Below are positions 26,394 through 37,283 of a DNA stretch of 64,000 bases, in pieces. The notes under the pieces are model-generated. The model searched no databases. It was not told the origin of the DNA and saw nothing but the letters and a program-made list of their open reading frames with translations. The position numbers were made by a program, and so were the translations under genes. Position 1 is the stretch's first letter. Every line of letters starts with the position of its first letter. The stretch is from Vibrio sp. 05-20-BW147 (GTDB lineage Bacteria; Pseudomonadota; Gammaproteobacteria; Enterobacterales; Vibrionaceae), in the NCBI RefSeq assembly GCF_013369385.1, contig NZ_SZTO01000003.1, positions 1 to 64,000 of the forward strand, read 5' to 3'.

Positions 26394-26425
26394 ATCAGGG
26401 GCCGAAATACTGGCCCCTGATTTTT
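26394..26425 (+). terminator. Hairpin attenuator between rpsB and tsf
   Basis: Perfect ten-base stem ATCAGGGGCC (26394-26403) and GGCCCCTGAT (26412-26421), loop of eight, then five T. It lies 32 bp before the tsf start in a conserved operon, so it probably gives partial termination and sets the S2 to EF-Ts ratio. Confidence 0.8.
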
Positions 26426-26456
26426 ACCGTATCCAGAATTAACTGAGGAATAGAGA

Positions 26457-27299
26457 ATGGCTGTTACTGCTGCTCTAGTAAAAGAACTGCGCGAACGTAC
26501 TGGCGCAGGTATGATGGAATGTAAGAAGGCGCTTGTTGAAACTAACGGCGACATCGAACTGGCAATTGAAAACATGCGTAAGTCTGGCGCAGCGAAAGCA
26601 GCTAAGAAAGCTGGTAACGTTGCAGCTGAAGGCGGTATCTTCATCAAAGAAGAAAACGGTGTTGCAGTTCTTCTTGAAGTAAACTGTCAAACTGACTTCG
26701 TTGCTAAAGACGGTAACTTCACTGCATTCGCTGGCAAAGTTGCAGCTGATGCTCTTGCATCTAAAGCATCTATCGAAGAGCTACAAGCGAAATTCGAAGA
26801 AGAGCGTGTTGCTCTAGTTGCTAAGATCGGTGAAAACATCAACATTCGTCGCGTTCAGTACGTTGAAGGTGCTGTTCTAGCGTCTTACCGTCACGGTGAG
26901 AAGATTGGTGTTGTTGTTGCTGGTGACGGTGAAGCTGAAACTCTAAAACACGTTGCGATGCACGTAGCGGCTTCTCGCCCAGATTACGTGAACCCAGAAG
27001 ACGTACCAGCTGACGTTGTAGCGAAAGAGCGTGAAGTTCAAGTAGAAATCGCTATGAACGAAGGTAAGCCAAAAGAAATCGCAGAGAAAATGGTTGAAGG
27101 CCGCATGAAGAAATTCACTGGCGAAGTTTCTCTGACTGGTCAGCCATTCGTTATGGAACCTAAGAAATCTGTTGGTGAAATCCTTAAAGAGCGTGGCGCT
27201 TCTGTTGTTACTTTCGTTCGCCTAGAAGTTGGTGAAGGTATCGAGAAAGCTGAAGGCCTAAGCTTCGCAGAAGAAGTTGCACTGGCTCAAAAAGGTTAA
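26457..27299 (+). CDS. tsf: Elongation factor Ts
   Basis: Guanine nucleotide exchange factor for EF-Tu, 280 aa. The N-terminal domain [26 protein letters not shown] is the UBA-like EF-Tu contact, followed by the TDFVAKD segment (residues about 80-86) that inserts near the EF-Tu magnesium site, and the paired core repeats. Strong codon bias for high expression. Second gene of the rpsB-tsf operon. Confidence 0.98.
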   Translation: MAVTAALVKELRERTGAGMMECKKALVETNGDIELAIENMRKSGAAKAAKKAGNVAAEGGIFIKEENGVAVLLEVNCQTDFVAKDGNFTAFAGKVAADALASKASIEELQAKFEEERVALVAKIGENINIRRVQYVEGAVLASYRHGEKIGVVVAGDGEAETLKHVAMHVAASRPDYVNPEDVPADVVAKEREVQVEIAMNEGKPKEIAEKMVEGRMKKFTGEVSLTGQPFVMEPKKSVGEILKERGASVVTFVRLEVGEGIEKAEGLSFAEEVALAQKG

Positions 27300-27323
27300 T
27301 CCCTAGAGATTGTGCAAAGATTA

Positions 27324-27350
27324 GACCGTAGCCAAGGCTACGGTCTTTTT
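27324..27350 (+). terminator. Rho-independent terminator after tsf
   Basis: Ten-base stem GACCGTAGCC (27324-27333) and GGCTACGGTC (27336-27345) with a tight loop, then TTTTT. Marks the end of the rpsB-tsf unit; pyrH must have its own promoter in 27351-27461. Confidence 0.88.
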
Positions 27351-27461
27351 ACGAATAAGCGGTAAATTTATTTTTAGCCGTCATGAGTTGAGATTGGTTG
27401 CAAAGCACAAGTCTCAATCCATGACTGTTAATCAACAACTCTCTTTTGTAAGGTATACTCC

Positions 27462-28187
27462 ATGACGACTAACCCTAAACCTGCGTATCAGCGTATTCTG
27501 TTAAAACTGAGTGGCGAAGCTCTGCAAGGCTCAGAAGGCTTTGGCATTGATCCTACTGTACTTGACCGTATGGCTCAGGAAGTAAAAGAACTGGTAGAGC
27601 TGGGTGTGCAAGTGGGTGTGGTTATCGGCGGCGGTAACTTGTTCCGTGGTGCAGGTTTGGCGCAAGCCGGAATGAACCGTGTAGTGGGTGACCACATGGG
27701 TATGCTAGCAACAGTAATGAATGGCCTAGCGATGCGTGATGCATTGCACCGTGCTTACGTAAACGCGCGCGTGATGTCTGCTATACCTCTAAATGGTGTG
27801 TGTGATGACTACAACTGGGCCGATGCTATCCGCGAACTTCGTCAAGGTCGTGTGGTTATTTTCGCCGCAGGTACTGGCAACCCATTCTTCACCACCGATT
27901 CTGCAGCTTGTTTACGCGGTATTGAAATTGAAGCGGATGTAGTGCTAAAAGCGACCAAAGTGGATGGTGTATTTACGGCTGACCCGGTAGCCAACCCAGA
28001 CGCAGAGCTGTATGATAAGCTTTCTTACGCCGATGTTCTTGAAAAAGAACTGAAAGTGATGGATTTGGCAGCATTTACTTTGGCTCGTGACCACAAAATG
28101 CCAATCCGCGTATTTAATATGAACAAGCCGGGGGCTTTGCGCCGTGTGGTAATGGGTGAAGCAGAAGGCACGCTAATTACCGCTTAA
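27462..28187 (+). CDS. pyrH: UMP kinase
   Basis: Hexameric bacterial kinase making UDP from UMP, of the amino acid kinase fold. It has 241 aa. Signatures are [13 protein letters not shown] (about 11-23), [14 protein letters not shown] (about 48-61), the [17 protein letters not shown] loop (about 141-157) and [10 protein letters not shown] (about 165-174). An AAGG ribosome site lies just upstream. Standard order tsf-pyrH-frr. Confidence 0.97.
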   Translation: MTTNPKPAYQRILLKLSGEALQGSEGFGIDPTVLDRMAQEVKELVELGVQVGVVIGGGNLFRGAGLAQAGMNRVVGDHMGMLATVMNGLAMRDALHRAYVNARVMSAIPLNGVCDDYNWADAIRELRQGRVVIFAAGTGNPFFTTDSAACLRGIEIEADVVLKATKVDGVFTADPVANPDAELYDKLSYADVLEKELKVMDLAAFTLARDHKMPIRVFNMNKPGALRRVVMGEAEGTLITA

Positions 28188-28278
28188 GCTGATACTACGC
28201 CATTGCTGGCAACACAATGGCGTAAGCGAACCCCGAACAAGCTTTCTAGTAGAAAGACGACATTTTTAAGGTGAAACC

Positions 28279-28836
28279 GTGATTAACGATATTAAAAAAG
28301 ACGCGCAAGAGCGCATGGAAAAGAGTGTTGAAGCGCTTAAAAACGGCCTGTCTAAAGTTCGTACTGGTCGTGCGCACCCAAGCCTGCTGTCTGGCATCTC
28401 TGTAGATTACTACGGTGCAGCAACGCCATTAACCCAAGTAGCGAACGTAATAGCGGAAGATGCGCGTACACTGGCTATCACTGTATTTGATAAAGAGCTG
28501 ACTCAGAAAGTTGAAAAAGCAATCATGATGTCTGATCTTGGTCTAAACCCAATGTCAGCTGGTACAGTCATTCGTGTTCCACTTCCACCATTAACGGAAG
28601 AGCGCCGTAAGGATCTTGTTAAAATCGTTCGTGGTGAAGCTGAAGGTGCTCGAGTAGCCGTACGTAACATCCGTCGTGACGCAAACAGCGATCTTAAAGC
28701 TCTACTGAAAGACAAAGAAATTTCTGAAGATGAAGATCGTAAAGCGCAAGACGAAATTCAAAAATTAACAGATGCTGCAGTGAAGAAGATCGATGATGTT
28801 CTTGCTGCGAAAGAAAAAGAGTTAATGGAAGTTTAA
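28279..28836 (+). CDS. frr: Ribosome recycling factor
   Basis: Splits post-termination ribosomes together with EF-G. It has 185 aa, the invariant family length. Start is GTG with AAGGTG upstream, as in E. coli frr. Family signatures are [11 protein letters not shown] (about 30-40), YYGAATPL, and [15 protein letters not shown] (about 101-115); two long helices form domain I. Closed by a terminator. Confidence 0.97.
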   Translation: MINDIKKDAQERMEKSVEALKNGLSKVRTGRAHPSLLSGISVDYYGAATPLTQVANVIAEDARTLAITVFDKELTQKVEKAIMMSDLGLNPMSAGTVIRVPLPPLTEERRKDLVKIVRGEAEGARVAVRNIRRDANSDLKALLKDKEISEDEDRKAQDEIQKLTDAAVKKIDDVLAAKEKELMEV

Positions 28837-28860
28837 TATTTCTATTGATATCACTGTTGG

Positions 28861-28892
28861 AAAGCGCTGTGTTCGCAGCACAGCGCTTTTTT
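28861..28892 (+). terminator. Rho-independent terminator after frr
   Basis: Eleven-base stem (28861-28871 with 28879-28889), loop TTCGCAG, then T-run. Located 25 bases after the frr stop and about 40 before uppS. Confidence 0.85.
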
Positions 28893-28932
28893 GTGTTACT
28901 CTACCCAACTGATGGAACTCAGTTAACTCTTT

Positions 28933-29688
28933 ATGCAAAATTCTCAACTCTTCTCAGAATCTCTTCCCAAGCACATTGCCATTATTATGGACGGCAATGG
29001 TCGATGGGCAAAATCCAAAGGTAAACCTCGCGTTTTTGGGCATAAGAAAGGCGTCAATGCGGTTCGTAAAACCATCGTTGCGGCTTCCAAACTCAATATT
29101 CAAGCAATCACTTTATTTGCTTTTAGTAGTGAAAACTGGCGCCGTCCTGAAGAAGAGGTCGGATTGTTGATGGAACTTTTCATTACCGTGCTTTCTAGCG
29201 AAGTAAAGAAGCTACATAAGAACAATCTGCGTTTGCGAATCATCGGCGACACCACACGCTTTAGTGAGCGCCTTCAGAAGAAAATATCAGAAGCCCAAGA
29301 GTTAACGGCGAGTAATACTGGAATGGTGATTAATGTTGCTGCCAACTATGGTGGTAAGTGGGACATCACCCAGGCGGTACAAAAAGTAGCTAAGCAAGTT
29401 GAAGCAGGGGCACTGTTGGCTGATGCCATTACAGAAGATGAGATTGCTAAACATCTGACCATGTCCGATCTGCCAGAAGTGGACTTGCTGATTCGCACCA
29501 GTGGCGAATGCCGTATTAGTAACTTCATGTTATGGCAGATGGCCTACGCTGAAATGTACTTTACGCCCGTATTTTGGCCTGATTTTGGTGAAGATAGCCT
29601 GATTGAGGCGATCACTTGGTTTGTGAATCGAGAGCGACGTTTTGGTTGCACGGGTGAGCAAATAAAAGCCCTGATGAGTGCTCAATAA
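28933..29688 (+). CDS. uppS: Undecaprenyl diphosphate synthase (cis-prenyltransferase)
   Basis: Makes the C55 lipid carrier for peptidoglycan and O-antigen. It has 251 aa, with [13 protein letters not shown] (about 15-27) holding the catalytic aspartate, the [12 protein letters not shown] block (about 67-78), and the substrate-binding ending [24 protein letters not shown] (about 190-213). Followed twelve bases later by cdsA, so the two lipid-carrier and phospholipid genes are cotranscribed. Confidence 0.97.
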   Translation: MQNSQLFSESLPKHIAIIMDGNGRWAKSKGKPRVFGHKKGVNAVRKTIVAASKLNIQAITLFAFSSENWRRPEEEVGLLMELFITVLSSEVKKLHKNNLRLRIIGDTTRFSERLQKKISEAQELTASNTGMVINVAANYGGKWDITQAVQKVAKQVEAGALLADAITEDEIAKHLTMSDLPEVDLLIRTSGECRISNFMLWQMAYAEMYFTPVFWPDFGEDSLIEAITWFVNRERRFGCTGEQIKALMSAQ

Positions 29689-29700
29689 GGAACCAATAGT

Positions 29701-30543
29701 TTGAAACAAAGAATAATTACTGCACTAATTCTTGCGCCTCTGGTAGTGCTTGGAATTTTTGAGTTACCACTTTCCCTATTCATTACCGCATTGGTCGCGG
29801 TGACCTTATTAGGTTTTTGGGAGTGGACTCAGTTTGTTGACACACAGTCACGTATTAAAGCCATGGTGCCAGCGGTTGTCGTCACTATCGGCAGCCTATT
29901 CTGGATTGATGGCGATTCAGCCAGCCAGAATCAAATTGGCTTGCCGCACTATTTGATGCTAGCTGCGGGTACAGCCTGGTGGCTCTATGCCAGTGCTTTG
30001 GCTATTACTTACCCCAAATCAACACAGAGTTGGCAAGGCCACAAACCTCTTCGTCACCTTTTTGGCTTGCTTACCCTTATCCCTTTTATGTGGAGCGTGA
30101 TTTTATTGCGTGCGGTTGACGTGGAAAATGCCCCTTATTTTGGTGCAAAACTGGTGATGTTTGTGTGCCTCTTGGTTTGGGCGGCAGACAGTGGAGCATA
30201 CTTTGCTGGCAAGAGCTTAGGCAAACGTAAAATGGCACCCAAAGTGAGTCCAAATAAAACCATCGAAGGCTTAATTGGCGGAGTCATCACCGCGGTCATC
30301 GTAGGTTGGGCGTTTTCTGGTTGGTTTGATATACCGTTTTCCAGCCCTCTGCATATGGTTTTGATTACACTTGCTACGGTTGTAATATCAGTGTTAGGCG
30401 ACTTAGTGGAAAGTATGTTTAAGCGAGAGTCTGGAATTAAGGACAGCAGCAACATTATTCCGGGACACGGTGGTATTCTCGATCGCATTGATAGCCTTAC
30501 CGCTGCATTCCCAATTTTTGCTCTTCTTTATTTCTTGTTCTGA
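29701..30543 (+). CDS. cdsA: Phosphatidate cytidylyltransferase
   Basis: Integral membrane enzyme making CDP-diacylglycerol, the branch point of phospholipid synthesis. It has 280 aa and about eight membrane segments. The C-terminal signature [33 protein letters not shown] (about 234-266) is complete, including the metal-binding aspartates. The start is TTG 29701 with AGGA upstream; no better ATG is nearby. A terminator hairpin follows before dxr. Confidence 0.95.
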   Translation: MKQRIITALILAPLVVLGIFELPLSLFITALVAVTLLGFWEWTQFVDTQSRIKAMVPAVVVTIGSLFWIDGDSASQNQIGLPHYLMLAAGTAWWLYASALAITYPKSTQSWQGHKPLRHLFGLLTLIPFMWSVILLRAVDVENAPYFGAKLVMFVCLLVWAADSGAYFAGKSLGKRKMAPKVSPNKTIEGLIGGVITAVIVGWAFSGWFDIPFSSPLHMVLITLATVVISVLGDLVESMFKRESGIKDSSNIIPGHGGILDRIDSLTAAFPIFALLYFLF

Positions 30544-30547
30544 CAAT

Positions 30548-30584
30548 AACAAGGGGAAGTGTCACCATTTCCCCTTGTTTCTTT
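30548..30584 (+). terminator. Terminator hairpin between cdsA and dxr
   Basis: Eleven-base stem AACAAGGGGAA (30548-30558) and TTCCCCTTGTT (30569-30579), then a T-rich tail. Suggests that dxr also has its own promoter or gets only partial read-through. Confidence 0.75.
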
Positions 30585-30599
30585 ATTCGGTCATCAGTT

Positions 30600-31808
30600 A
30601 TGCAAAAGCTCACGATTCTTGGTGCAACAGGCTCAATTGGTGCCAGCACGCTAAAAGTAGTTGAACAAAACCCTGATAAGTTTTCTGTGGTTGCCTTAGC
30701 CGCAGATTCTAACGTGGAAAAAATGCAGCAGCTTTGTGAAAAATGGCAACCTGAATACGCAGTGATGGCGAATAAGGACGCTGCTTTACGTCTTGAACGA
30801 GTATTAGCCAGTTCGGCGATACACACCAAAGTACTTGGTGGAGAAGATGGGCTCAGTTATGTGGCGACGTTATCAAACGTCGACAGCGTAATGGCAGCAA
30901 TTGTTGGTGCTGCTGGCTTGGTTCCAACCATGGCTGCGGTGAAAGCGGGTAAGCGCATTCTGCTCGCCAACAAGGAAGCGTTGGTGATGTCAGGGCAATT
31001 GTTTATTGATGAAGTGGCCAAATCAGGTGCGCAACTACTGCCTGTCGACAGCGAACACAATGCGATATTTCAGTGTTTGCCGGAAGCGGTTCAAATGCAG
31101 CTCGGCCGCTGTGATCTGTCTGAACATGGTATCAATCATATCTTATTGACAGGATCGGGTGGTCCATTTCGCTACACTGAAGTGGAACAGTTAGAGCTTG
31201 TTACACCAGAACAGGCGGTTGCTCATCCAAACTGGTCGATGGGACCGAAAATTTCCGTCGATTCGGCGACGATGATGAACAAAGGGCTGGAATACATCGA
31301 AGCGAAGTGGTTGTTTAACGCGCAGAGAGAGCAGCTCAAAGTTATTGTTCATCCACAGTCGGTGATCCACTCAATGGTGCAATATATCGATGGCTCTGTA
31401 CTGGCACAATTGGGCGAACCAGATATGGCCACACCCATTGCATTAACGATGTCTTATCCAGAGCGAGTGCGTGCAGGTGTTAAACCACTTGATTTTACAC
31501 AGGTCGGTGAGTTGACATTTTTGCAACCAGACTTTGCGCGTTACCCATGTTTAGAGTTAGCTATAGAAGCGTGTTACATGGGGCAACATGCCACCACTGC
31601 ATTGAATGCGGCCAACGAAGTTGCGGTGGCGGCATTTCTTGAACGTCAAATGAAATTCACCGATATCGCGCGAGTGAACTGCTCAGTTTTAAACCAAGTC
31701 AGTAAGCAGACGTTTACAGCAGGCCTGGATAGCTTGGAAAGCCTTCTAGAGCTCGATAGAATGGCAAGAAAGTTGGCCAATCAAGTCATTAGAGAGCGTA
31801 CACAATGA
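30600..31808 (+). CDS. dxr: 1-deoxy-D-xylulose 5-phosphate reductoisomerase
   Basis: Second enzyme of the MEP isoprenoid pathway, NADPH-dependent, the target of fosmidomycin. It has 402 aa. Seen are [15 protein letters not shown] (about 7-21) for [15 protein letters not shown] (about 121-130), [13 protein letters not shown] (about 149-161) with the metal ligands, and the flexible loop with [23 protein letters not shown] (about 206-228). The position between cdsA and rseP differs from E. coli, where dxr follows frr. Overlaps rseP by four bases (ATGA). Confidence 0.97.
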   Translation: MQKLTILGATGSIGASTLKVVEQNPDKFSVVALAADSNVEKMQQLCEKWQPEYAVMANKDAALRLERVLASSAIHTKVLGGEDGLSYVATLSNVDSVMAAIVGAAGLVPTMAAVKAGKRILLANKEALVMSGQLFIDEVAKSGAQLLPVDSEHNAIFQCLPEAVQMQLGRCDLSEHGINHILLTGSGGPFRYTEVEQLELVTPEQAVAHPNWSMGPKISVDSATMMNKGLEYIEAKWLFNAQREQLKVIVHPQSVIHSMVQYIDGSVLAQLGEPDMATPIALTMSYPERVRAGVKPLDFTQVGELTFLQPDFARYPCLELAIEACYMGQHATTALNAANEVAVAAFLERQMKFTDIARVNCSVLNQVSKQTFTAGLDSLESLLELDRMARKLANQVIRERTQ

Positions 31809-33163
31809 CAGATATTTTATGGAATCTAGTTTCTTTCATCGTTGCACTGGGCATTTTGGTGGCCGTGCACGAGTTTGGTCATTTTTGGGTCGCGCGTCGC
31901 TGTGGCGTGAGAGTAGAGAAATTTTCAATTGGCTTCGGTAAATCCATTTGGAGTAAGGTTGGCCAAGACGGCACCGAGTACAGTATTTCCGTGATTCCTT
32001 TAGGGGGCTACGTCAAAATGCTGGATGGACGCGTTGATGAACTCAATGACGATGACCGTCAATATGCTTTTGATAGCAAACCGTTATGGAAACGCACTTC
32101 CATCGTAGCTGCTGGGCCGATATTTAACTTCTTGTTTGCGATTTTTGCCTACTGGTGGGTCTTTATTATCGGTGTGCCTGCCGTTAAGCCTGTTATAGGG
32201 CAAGTGACACCGCACTCGATTGTTGCAAAGGCGGGAATTGAAACGGGAATGGAACTAAAAGCCATTTCAGGTATCAAAACTTCGAACTGGGAATCTGTCA
32301 ACATGCAACTCATCTCTCATATAGGTGATGATCAGATGACAGTTACCGTGGCACCAGCCGATGAAATTGGTTTTGAGCGTACCGTTGCACTAGATATTCG
32401 TGATTGGAAGTTTGATCCGGAAAACGAGTCAGCCATGCTGTCGCTAGGTTTCAGACCCTATTCACCTGAGATTTATACTCGTTTGGTCAATGTCTCACAA
32501 GGTGGAGCAGGCGAACGTTCAGGCCTTGAAGTTGGCGATAAATTACTCTCAATTAATGCTCAGGCGATTGAGCATTGGGAAAATGTCGTCGAGTGGATTC
32601 GTTCCAACCCAGATACACCGTTGTCTATCACGGTAGAGCGTGCGGGAGAAAGGATTGAACTAACTCTTACGCCAGACAGCAGAACCCTTTCAGATGGGAG
32701 TGTGATCGGATTTGCAGGTATTGCTCCTGAAGTCGCAGAATGGCCTGAAAGTTATCGCTTCGATCTCCAATTTGGTGTATTCGAATCAGTAGGTAAAGCG
32801 GTAGAGAAAACGGGGCAGGTCATAGACCTCACTGTTAGCATGTTGAAAAAACTGGTAACGGGTGATGTGGGTTTGAATAACCTTAGCGGACCTATCTCAA
32901 TTGCTAAAGGGGCAGGCGCTACCGCAGATTATGGTTTAGTCTATTTCCTTGGTTTTTTGGCTTTAATCAGCATTAACCTAGGAATTATTAACTTAGTGCC
33001 TTTGCCTATGTTAGATGGTGGGCACTTGTTGTTTTTTGCCATTGAGGCAGTCATTCGACGCCCTGTGCCAGAGAAGATTCAGGAAATGGGATACCGCATT
33101 GGCGGTGCCGTTATTTTCTCACTGATGGCGCTGGCATTATTTAATGATTTTACACGTCTGTGA
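31805..33163 (+). CDS. rseP: Site-2 protease RseP
   Basis: Inner-membrane zinc metalloprotease that makes the second cut in anti-sigma factor RseA, releasing sigma-E in envelope stress. It has 452 aa. The zinc site is HEFGH at 22-26, with the second ligand motif [12 protein letters not shown] near residue 400. Two periplasmic PDZ domains lie at about 115-310, the first with the [12 protein letters not shown] core and the second with [15 protein letters not shown]. It starts within the dxr stop and lies 46 bp before bamA, whose product folds the porins that this pathway monitors. Confidence 0.96.
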   Translation: MTDILWNLVSFIVALGILVAVHEFGHFWVARRCGVRVEKFSIGFGKSIWSKVGQDGTEYSISVIPLGGYVKMLDGRVDELNDDDRQYAFDSKPLWKRTSIVAAGPIFNFLFAIFAYWWVFIIGVPAVKPVIGQVTPHSIVAKAGIETGMELKAISGIKTSNWESVNMQLISHIGDDQMTVTVAPADEIGFERTVALDIRDWKFDPENESAMLSLGFRPYSPEIYTRLVNVSQGGAGERSGLEVGDKLLSINAQAIEHWENVVEWIRSNPDTPLSITVERAGERIELTLTPDSRTLSDGSVIGFAGIAPEVAEWPESYRFDLQFGVFESVGKAVEKTGQVIDLTVSMLKKLVTGDVGLNNLSGPISIAKGAGATADYGLVYFLGFLALISINLGIINLVPLPMLDGGHLLFFAIEAVIRRPVPEKIQEMGYRIGGAVIFSLMALALFNDFTRL

Positions 33164-33209
33164 TGGTTCAGAGACGATAGAGCAGTAGCAAGGAATAATT
33201 AAAACAATT

Positions 33210-35624
33210 ATGGCGATCAAGCAGATTCTGTTCGCAACATTATTGGCAACCAGCGTGTCCGCAAACGGAGCCCAAGACTTTGTTGTACAAGACATTAAAA
33301 TTGAAGGTTTGCAGCGTGTAGCACTCGGTGCTGCATTGCTGAAAATGCCTGTGCGCGTGGGCGATACGGTCGAGCAAAAAGATGTTTCTGCCATTATTAA
33401 AGCACTGTACGCTTCAGGGAACTTTGAAGACGTTAAAGTGCTTCGTGATGGTGATGTGCTCATCGTGCAAGTGAAAGAGCGTCCAACGATTGCGAGCATT
33501 TCGTTTTCTGGCAACAAAGCGATCAAAGAGGAGCAACTTCAGCAGAACCTCGAGGCATCGGGTATTCGTGAAGGTGAATCACTCGATCGCACCACGATCA
33601 GCAATATTGAGAAAGGTCTAGAAGACTTTTATTACAGTGTTGGTAAATACAATGCGACAGTAAAAGCGGTTGTGACACCACTTCCTCGTAATCGCGCTGA
33701 TTTAAAGTTCGTTTTCACCGAAGGTGTGTCCGCTAAGATCCAACAAATTAACTTTATCGGCAATACCGTGTATTCCGATGAAGAGCTGTTGTCGCGTTTC
33801 AACTTGAACGTGGATGTGCCGTGGTGGAACTTTCTTGCTGATGAGAAATACCAGAAACAAGTGTTGTCTGGTGATATCGAAGCGTTACGCTCTTTCTACC
33901 TTGACCGCGGCTATTTGAAGTTCAATGTTGAATCAACCCAAGTTGCTATTTCACCCGATAAAAAAGGCGTCTACATCACTCTTGTGCTGGATGAGGGCGA
34001 ACCTTATAGCGTCAAGGATGTTAACTTCCGTGGTGAACTGATTGGTAAAGAGGAAGAGTTTAAGGCTCTCGTGCCTTTCGAAACGGGTGAAACGTATAAC
34101 GGTTCTGCCGTCACCACGCTTGAAGAAAACATCAAACGTGTGCTTGGAGAAGCGGGTTATGCCTATCCGAAAGTAGGTACGATTCCAGAGTTCGACGATG
34201 AGAACAAACAAGTATCGCTGCTTGTGCATGTCGAGGCTGGAAATCGAATCTATGTTCGTGACATCCGTTTTACCGGCAACAACTCAACGCGCGATGAGGT
34301 TCTTCGCCGCGAAATGCGCCAAATGGAAGGCAGCTGGCTGAACTCAAAAGCGATTGATACAGGTAAAACGCGTTTGAATCGTCTTGGTTTCTTTGAAACG
34401 GTGGATGTTCAAACGGTTCGTGTACCAGGTAGCGACGATCAAGTGGACTTGGTTTACAACGTCAAAGAGGCGAACTCAGGCAGCGTAAACTTTGGTGTTG
34501 GTTACGGTACTGAATCAGGCGTGAGTTTCCAAATCGGTTTACAGCAAGATAACTTCATTGGCAGTGGTAACCGCGTTGGTATCAGCGCGATGATGAACGA
34601 CTACCAAAAGAACGTGAGCTTAGATTATCGAGACCCATACTGGAACCTCGATGGCGTGAGTCTAGGTGGTAAGATCTTCTATAACGAGTTTGAAGCATCT
34701 GAAGCGGGTATTGTTGACTATACCAACGAAAGCTATGGAGCCAACTTGACGTGGGGTTTCCCCTTTGATGAGTTGAATCGTTTTGAAATTGGTGTGGGTT
34801 ATACTCACAACAAGATTGGTAACTTGTCACCTTACTTGCAAGTAGAACAGTTCCTACAAGCACAAGCGTCGAATATTGACTCCGATGGGGCTTTAAATAC
34901 CAATGACTTTGATGTCACACTGTCGTGGACACGTAACAACCTGAACCGTGGTTACTTCCCAACTGCAGGTAACCATCAGCGCGCATTTTACAAGATGACC
35001 GTACCTGGCTCTGACGTTCAGTACTTCAAAATGCAGTACGATGTGAGACAGTATGTTCCGTTAACGAAGAAACATGAGTTCACTTTGTTATTCCGTGGTC
35101 GCTTGGGTTACGGTAATGGTTATGGTCAAACGGATGGCAATGATAACTTGTTCCCATTCTACGAAAACTACTACGCCGGCGGCTTTACCACCTTACGTGG
35201 TTTCGGTTCCAACTCTGCGGGTCCGAAAGCGGTGTATCGTGAGTACAGTGGTTCAAACAACGGTTCGGATACTGCGACTGACGATTCTGTCGGTGGTAAT
35301 GCGGTGGCATTAGCCAGTATTGAGCTGATTGTCCCAACACCGTTTGCTTCTGAGGAAGCGCGCAGTCAAATTCGTACCAGTGTTTTCTACGACATGGCGA
35401 GTGTTTGGGATACGGAGTTTGACTACCGCAGTTCTGGTGCCGATTATGGCAATCAGTACTATCATGACTACTCCGACCCCACCAATTACCGTTCATCTTA
35501 CGGTGTAGCGTTGCAATGGATGTCGCCGATGGGACCTTTGGTCTTCTCGCTAGCGAAACCTATTAATATTTACGAAGGTGACGACGAAGAATTCTTCACT
35601 TTCACAATCGGCAGAACCTTCTAA
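33210..35624 (+). CDS. bamA: Outer membrane assembly factor BamA
   Basis: Core of the BAM complex, which inserts beta-barrel proteins into the outer membrane. It has 804 aa with a signal peptide (about 1-21), five POTRA domains (about 22-420) and a 16-strand barrel. The conserved loop-6 motif TTLRGFGSNSAGP lies at about 655-667, and the C-terminal FTIGRTF with terminal phenylalanine is the BAM recognition signal. It is followed directly by skp, its periplasmic chaperone partner. Confidence 0.97.
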   Translation: MAIKQILFATLLATSVSANGAQDFVVQDIKIEGLQRVALGAALLKMPVRVGDTVEQKDVSAIIKALYASGNFEDVKVLRDGDVLIVQVKERPTIASISFSGNKAIKEEQLQQNLEASGIREGESLDRTTISNIEKGLEDFYYSVGKYNATVKAVVTPLPRNRADLKFVFTEGVSAKIQQINFIGNTVYSDEELLSRFNLNVDVPWWNFLADEKYQKQVLSGDIEALRSFYLDRGYLKFNVESTQVAISPDKKGVYITLVLDEGEPYSVKDVNFRGELIGKEEEFKALVPFETGETYNGSAVTTLEENIKRVLGEAGYAYPKVGTIPEFDDENKQVSLLVHVEAGNRIYVRDIRFTGNNSTRDEVLRREMRQMEGSWLNSKAIDTGKTRLNRLGFFETVDVQTVRVPGSDDQVDLVYNVKEANSGSVNFGVGYGTESGVSFQIGLQQDNFIGSGNRVGISAMMNDYQKNVSLDYRDPYWNLDGVSLGGKIFYNEFEASEAGIVDYTNESYGANLTWGFPFDELNRFEIGVGYTHNKIGNLSPYLQVEQFLQAQASNIDSDGALNTNDFDVTLSWTRNNLNRGYFPTAGNHQRAFYKMTVPGSDVQYFKMQYDVRQYVPLTKKHEFTLLFRGRLGYGNGYGQTDGNDNLFPFYENYYAGGFTTLRGFGSNSAGPKAVYREYSGSNNGSDTATDDSVGGNAVALASIELIVPTPFASEEARSQIRTSVFYDMASVWDTEFDYRSSGADYGNQYYHDYSDPTNYRSSYGVALQWMSPMGPLVFSLAKPINIYEGDDEEFFTFTIGRTF

Positions 35625-35641
35625 AAACAGAGGAAATGATT

Positions 35642-36151
35642 TTGAACAAAATGATCAAAGCGGCTGGTGTTGGCCTTCTAGTACTAAGTTCTTCTATGTT
35701 TGCAACGGCAGCTGAAGCTGCTCAGAAAGTTGCTTACATCAACACCGCGCAAGTTTTCCAAGCACTACCCCAGCGTGAAGTAGTGTTGCAGAAAATGCAG
35801 GAAGAGTTCAAAGACAAGGCCGCTGAACTGCAAGCGATTCAAGCGGAAGCAAAGACTAAAATTGAAAAGCTAAAGCGCGATGGCGAGCTTTTAGGGCAAG
35901 AAGAAGTTGAGAAACTACGTATTGAGATTGGTCAGCTAGACAGCAAATACAAGATCAAAGCCCAAGCACTAGAGCAAGCGAGCGCGCGCCGCGAAGCGGA
36001 AGAGAAGCAAAAACTGTTTAAGGTGATTCAGGACGCAGTCAAAGTGGTTGCGGAAAAAGAAGGCTACGACATGGTCATCGACATCACTGCACTGCAATAT
36101 GGCAAGCCTGAGTACAATATTTCTGAGAAAGTGATTAAATCCATTAAATAA
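35642..36151 (+). CDS. skp: Periplasmic chaperone Skp (OmpH)
   Basis: Trimeric jellyfish-like chaperone that carries unfolded outer membrane proteins. It has about 169 aa, with a signal peptide ending near ATAAEAAQ and long charged helices (about 45-135) that form the tentacles. The start is unsure. GAGGA is well spaced for TTG 35642; an ATG at 35636 is too close to it, and ATG 35651 is also possible. It follows bamA by less than 20 bp and precedes lpxD, as in most gammaproteobacteria. Confidence 0.93.
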   Translation: MNKMIKAAGVGLLVLSSSMFATAAEAAQKVAYINTAQVFQALPQREVVLQKMQEEFKDKAAELQAIQAEAKTKIEKLKRDGELLGQEEVEKLRIEIGQLDSKYKIKAQALEQASARREAEEKQKLFKVIQDAVKVVAEKEGYDMVIDITALQYGKPEYNISEKVIKSIK

Positions 36152-36159
36152 TTATTCTT

Positions 36160-37191
36160 ATGATGACACTGACATTAGCTGAATTAGCAAAAATTACCGG
36201 GGGAGAGTTGCACGGAGATGAAACGGTTTGCGTTTCGCGTGTGGCTCCAATGGATAAAGCGGGTGAAGGAGACGTCACGTTTCTTTCCAATCCAAAATAC
36301 GCAGTACATCTAGCCGAGTGCAAGGCGACGGTTGTGATGCTGAAGGCGGATCAACGTAAGCATTGCTCTGGTCATGTTCTCGTGGTCGGCGATCCTTATG
36401 TTGCTTTTGCAAAAGTAGCACAAGCTCTGGATACCACCCCAAAACCCGCTGATGGCATTGCGCCATCCGCAGTGATCGCCTCTGATGCGATATTGGGACA
36501 GAACGTTTCGATTGGTGCAAATGCAGTGATCGAAACAGGGGTGACGCTTGGTGATAATGTTGTCATCGGTGCGGGTTGCTTTATCGGTAAAAATGCCACA
36601 ATAGGTCAAAACACCAAGTTGTGGGCTAATGTCACTATCTATCATCAAGTTCAAATTGGTACCGACTGCCTAGTTCAATCTGGCACCGTGATCGGTTCGG
36701 ATGGTTTTGGTTATGCGAACGACCGTGGCGAGTGGATTAAGATTCCGCAGTTGGGTTCCGTGCGTATCGGTAACCGTGTGGAAATTGGCGCATGTACCAC
36801 CATCGACCGTGGTGCGCTTGATGATACGATCATCGAAGACAATGTGGTGTTGGATAACCAACTGCAAATCGCGCACAACGTGCACATCGGATATGGTACC
36901 GTGATGCCTGGTGGTACAGTAGTTGCCGGCAGTACCAAAATTGGTAAGTATTGTGCGATTGGTGGTGCATCGGTGATCAACGGTCATATTACCATTGCTG
37001 ATGGTGTCAATATCACTGGCATGGGCATGGTGATGCGTAGTATCGAAGAAAAAGGTGTCTATTCTTCGGGCATTCCGTTGCAAACCAACAAAGAGTGGCG
37101 TAAAACCGCCGCTCGAGTCCATCGCATTGAAGAAATGAATAAGCGTTTGAAGGCGGTTGAGAAAATCGTCGAGCAGAAAAAGGAAGATTAA
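36160..37191 (+). CDS. lpxD: UDP-3-O-(3-hydroxyacyl)glucosamine N-acyltransferase
   Basis: Third step of lipid A synthesis, adding the N-linked hydroxyacyl chain. It has 343 aa. The N-terminal uridine-binding domain (about 1-100, with VTFLSNPKY) is followed by a left-handed beta-helix of hexapeptide repeats (about 100-310, many of the I/V-G-x-x form) and a C-terminal helix (about 315-343). The catalytic histidine lies in [10 protein letters not shown]. Two adjacent ATGs (36160 and 36163) could start it. Antisense frames over this gene come from its repeats. Confidence 0.96.
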   Translation: MMTLTLAELAKITGGELHGDETVCVSRVAPMDKAGEGDVTFLSNPKYAVHLAECKATVVMLKADQRKHCSGHVLVVGDPYVAFAKVAQALDTTPKPADGIAPSAVIASDAILGQNVSIGANAVIETGVTLGDNVVIGAGCFIGKNATIGQNTKLWANVTIYHQVQIGTDCLVQSGTVIGSDGFGYANDRGEWIKIPQLGSVRIGNRVEIGACTTIDRGALDDTIIEDNVVLDNQLQIAHNVHIGYGTVMPGGTVVAGSTKIGKYCAIGGASVINGHITIADGVNITGMGMVMRSIEEKGVYSSGIPLQTNKEWRKTAARVHRIEEMNKRLKAVEKIVEQKKED

Positions 37192-37205
37192 TTCCAATTT
37201 CTTGC

Positions 37206-37233
37206 AAAAGGCTCGCCAAAAGCGAGTCTTTTT
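37206..37233 (+). terminator. Terminator-like hairpin between lpxD and fabZ
   Basis: AAAGGCTCGC (37207-37216) pairs with GCGAGTCTTT (37222-37231), with one G-U, then T-run. A perfect TATAAT follows at 37238-37243 and could be the -10 of a fabZ promoter, though the -35 is weak. Confidence 0.65.
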
Positions 37234-37283
37234 CTTCTATAATGACGCGCTATATTTCCAAGAATTAATATAGGAATAAGACT

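Noticed and set aside
35185..35496. Minus-strand frame of 103 codons inside bamA
   Set aside because: It lies wholly antisense to a conserved gene and is low-complexity in composition.
36310..37197. Long minus-strand open frames over lpxD
   Set aside because: They are shadows of the hexapeptide-repeat coding sequence of lpxD, with no start signals or family match.
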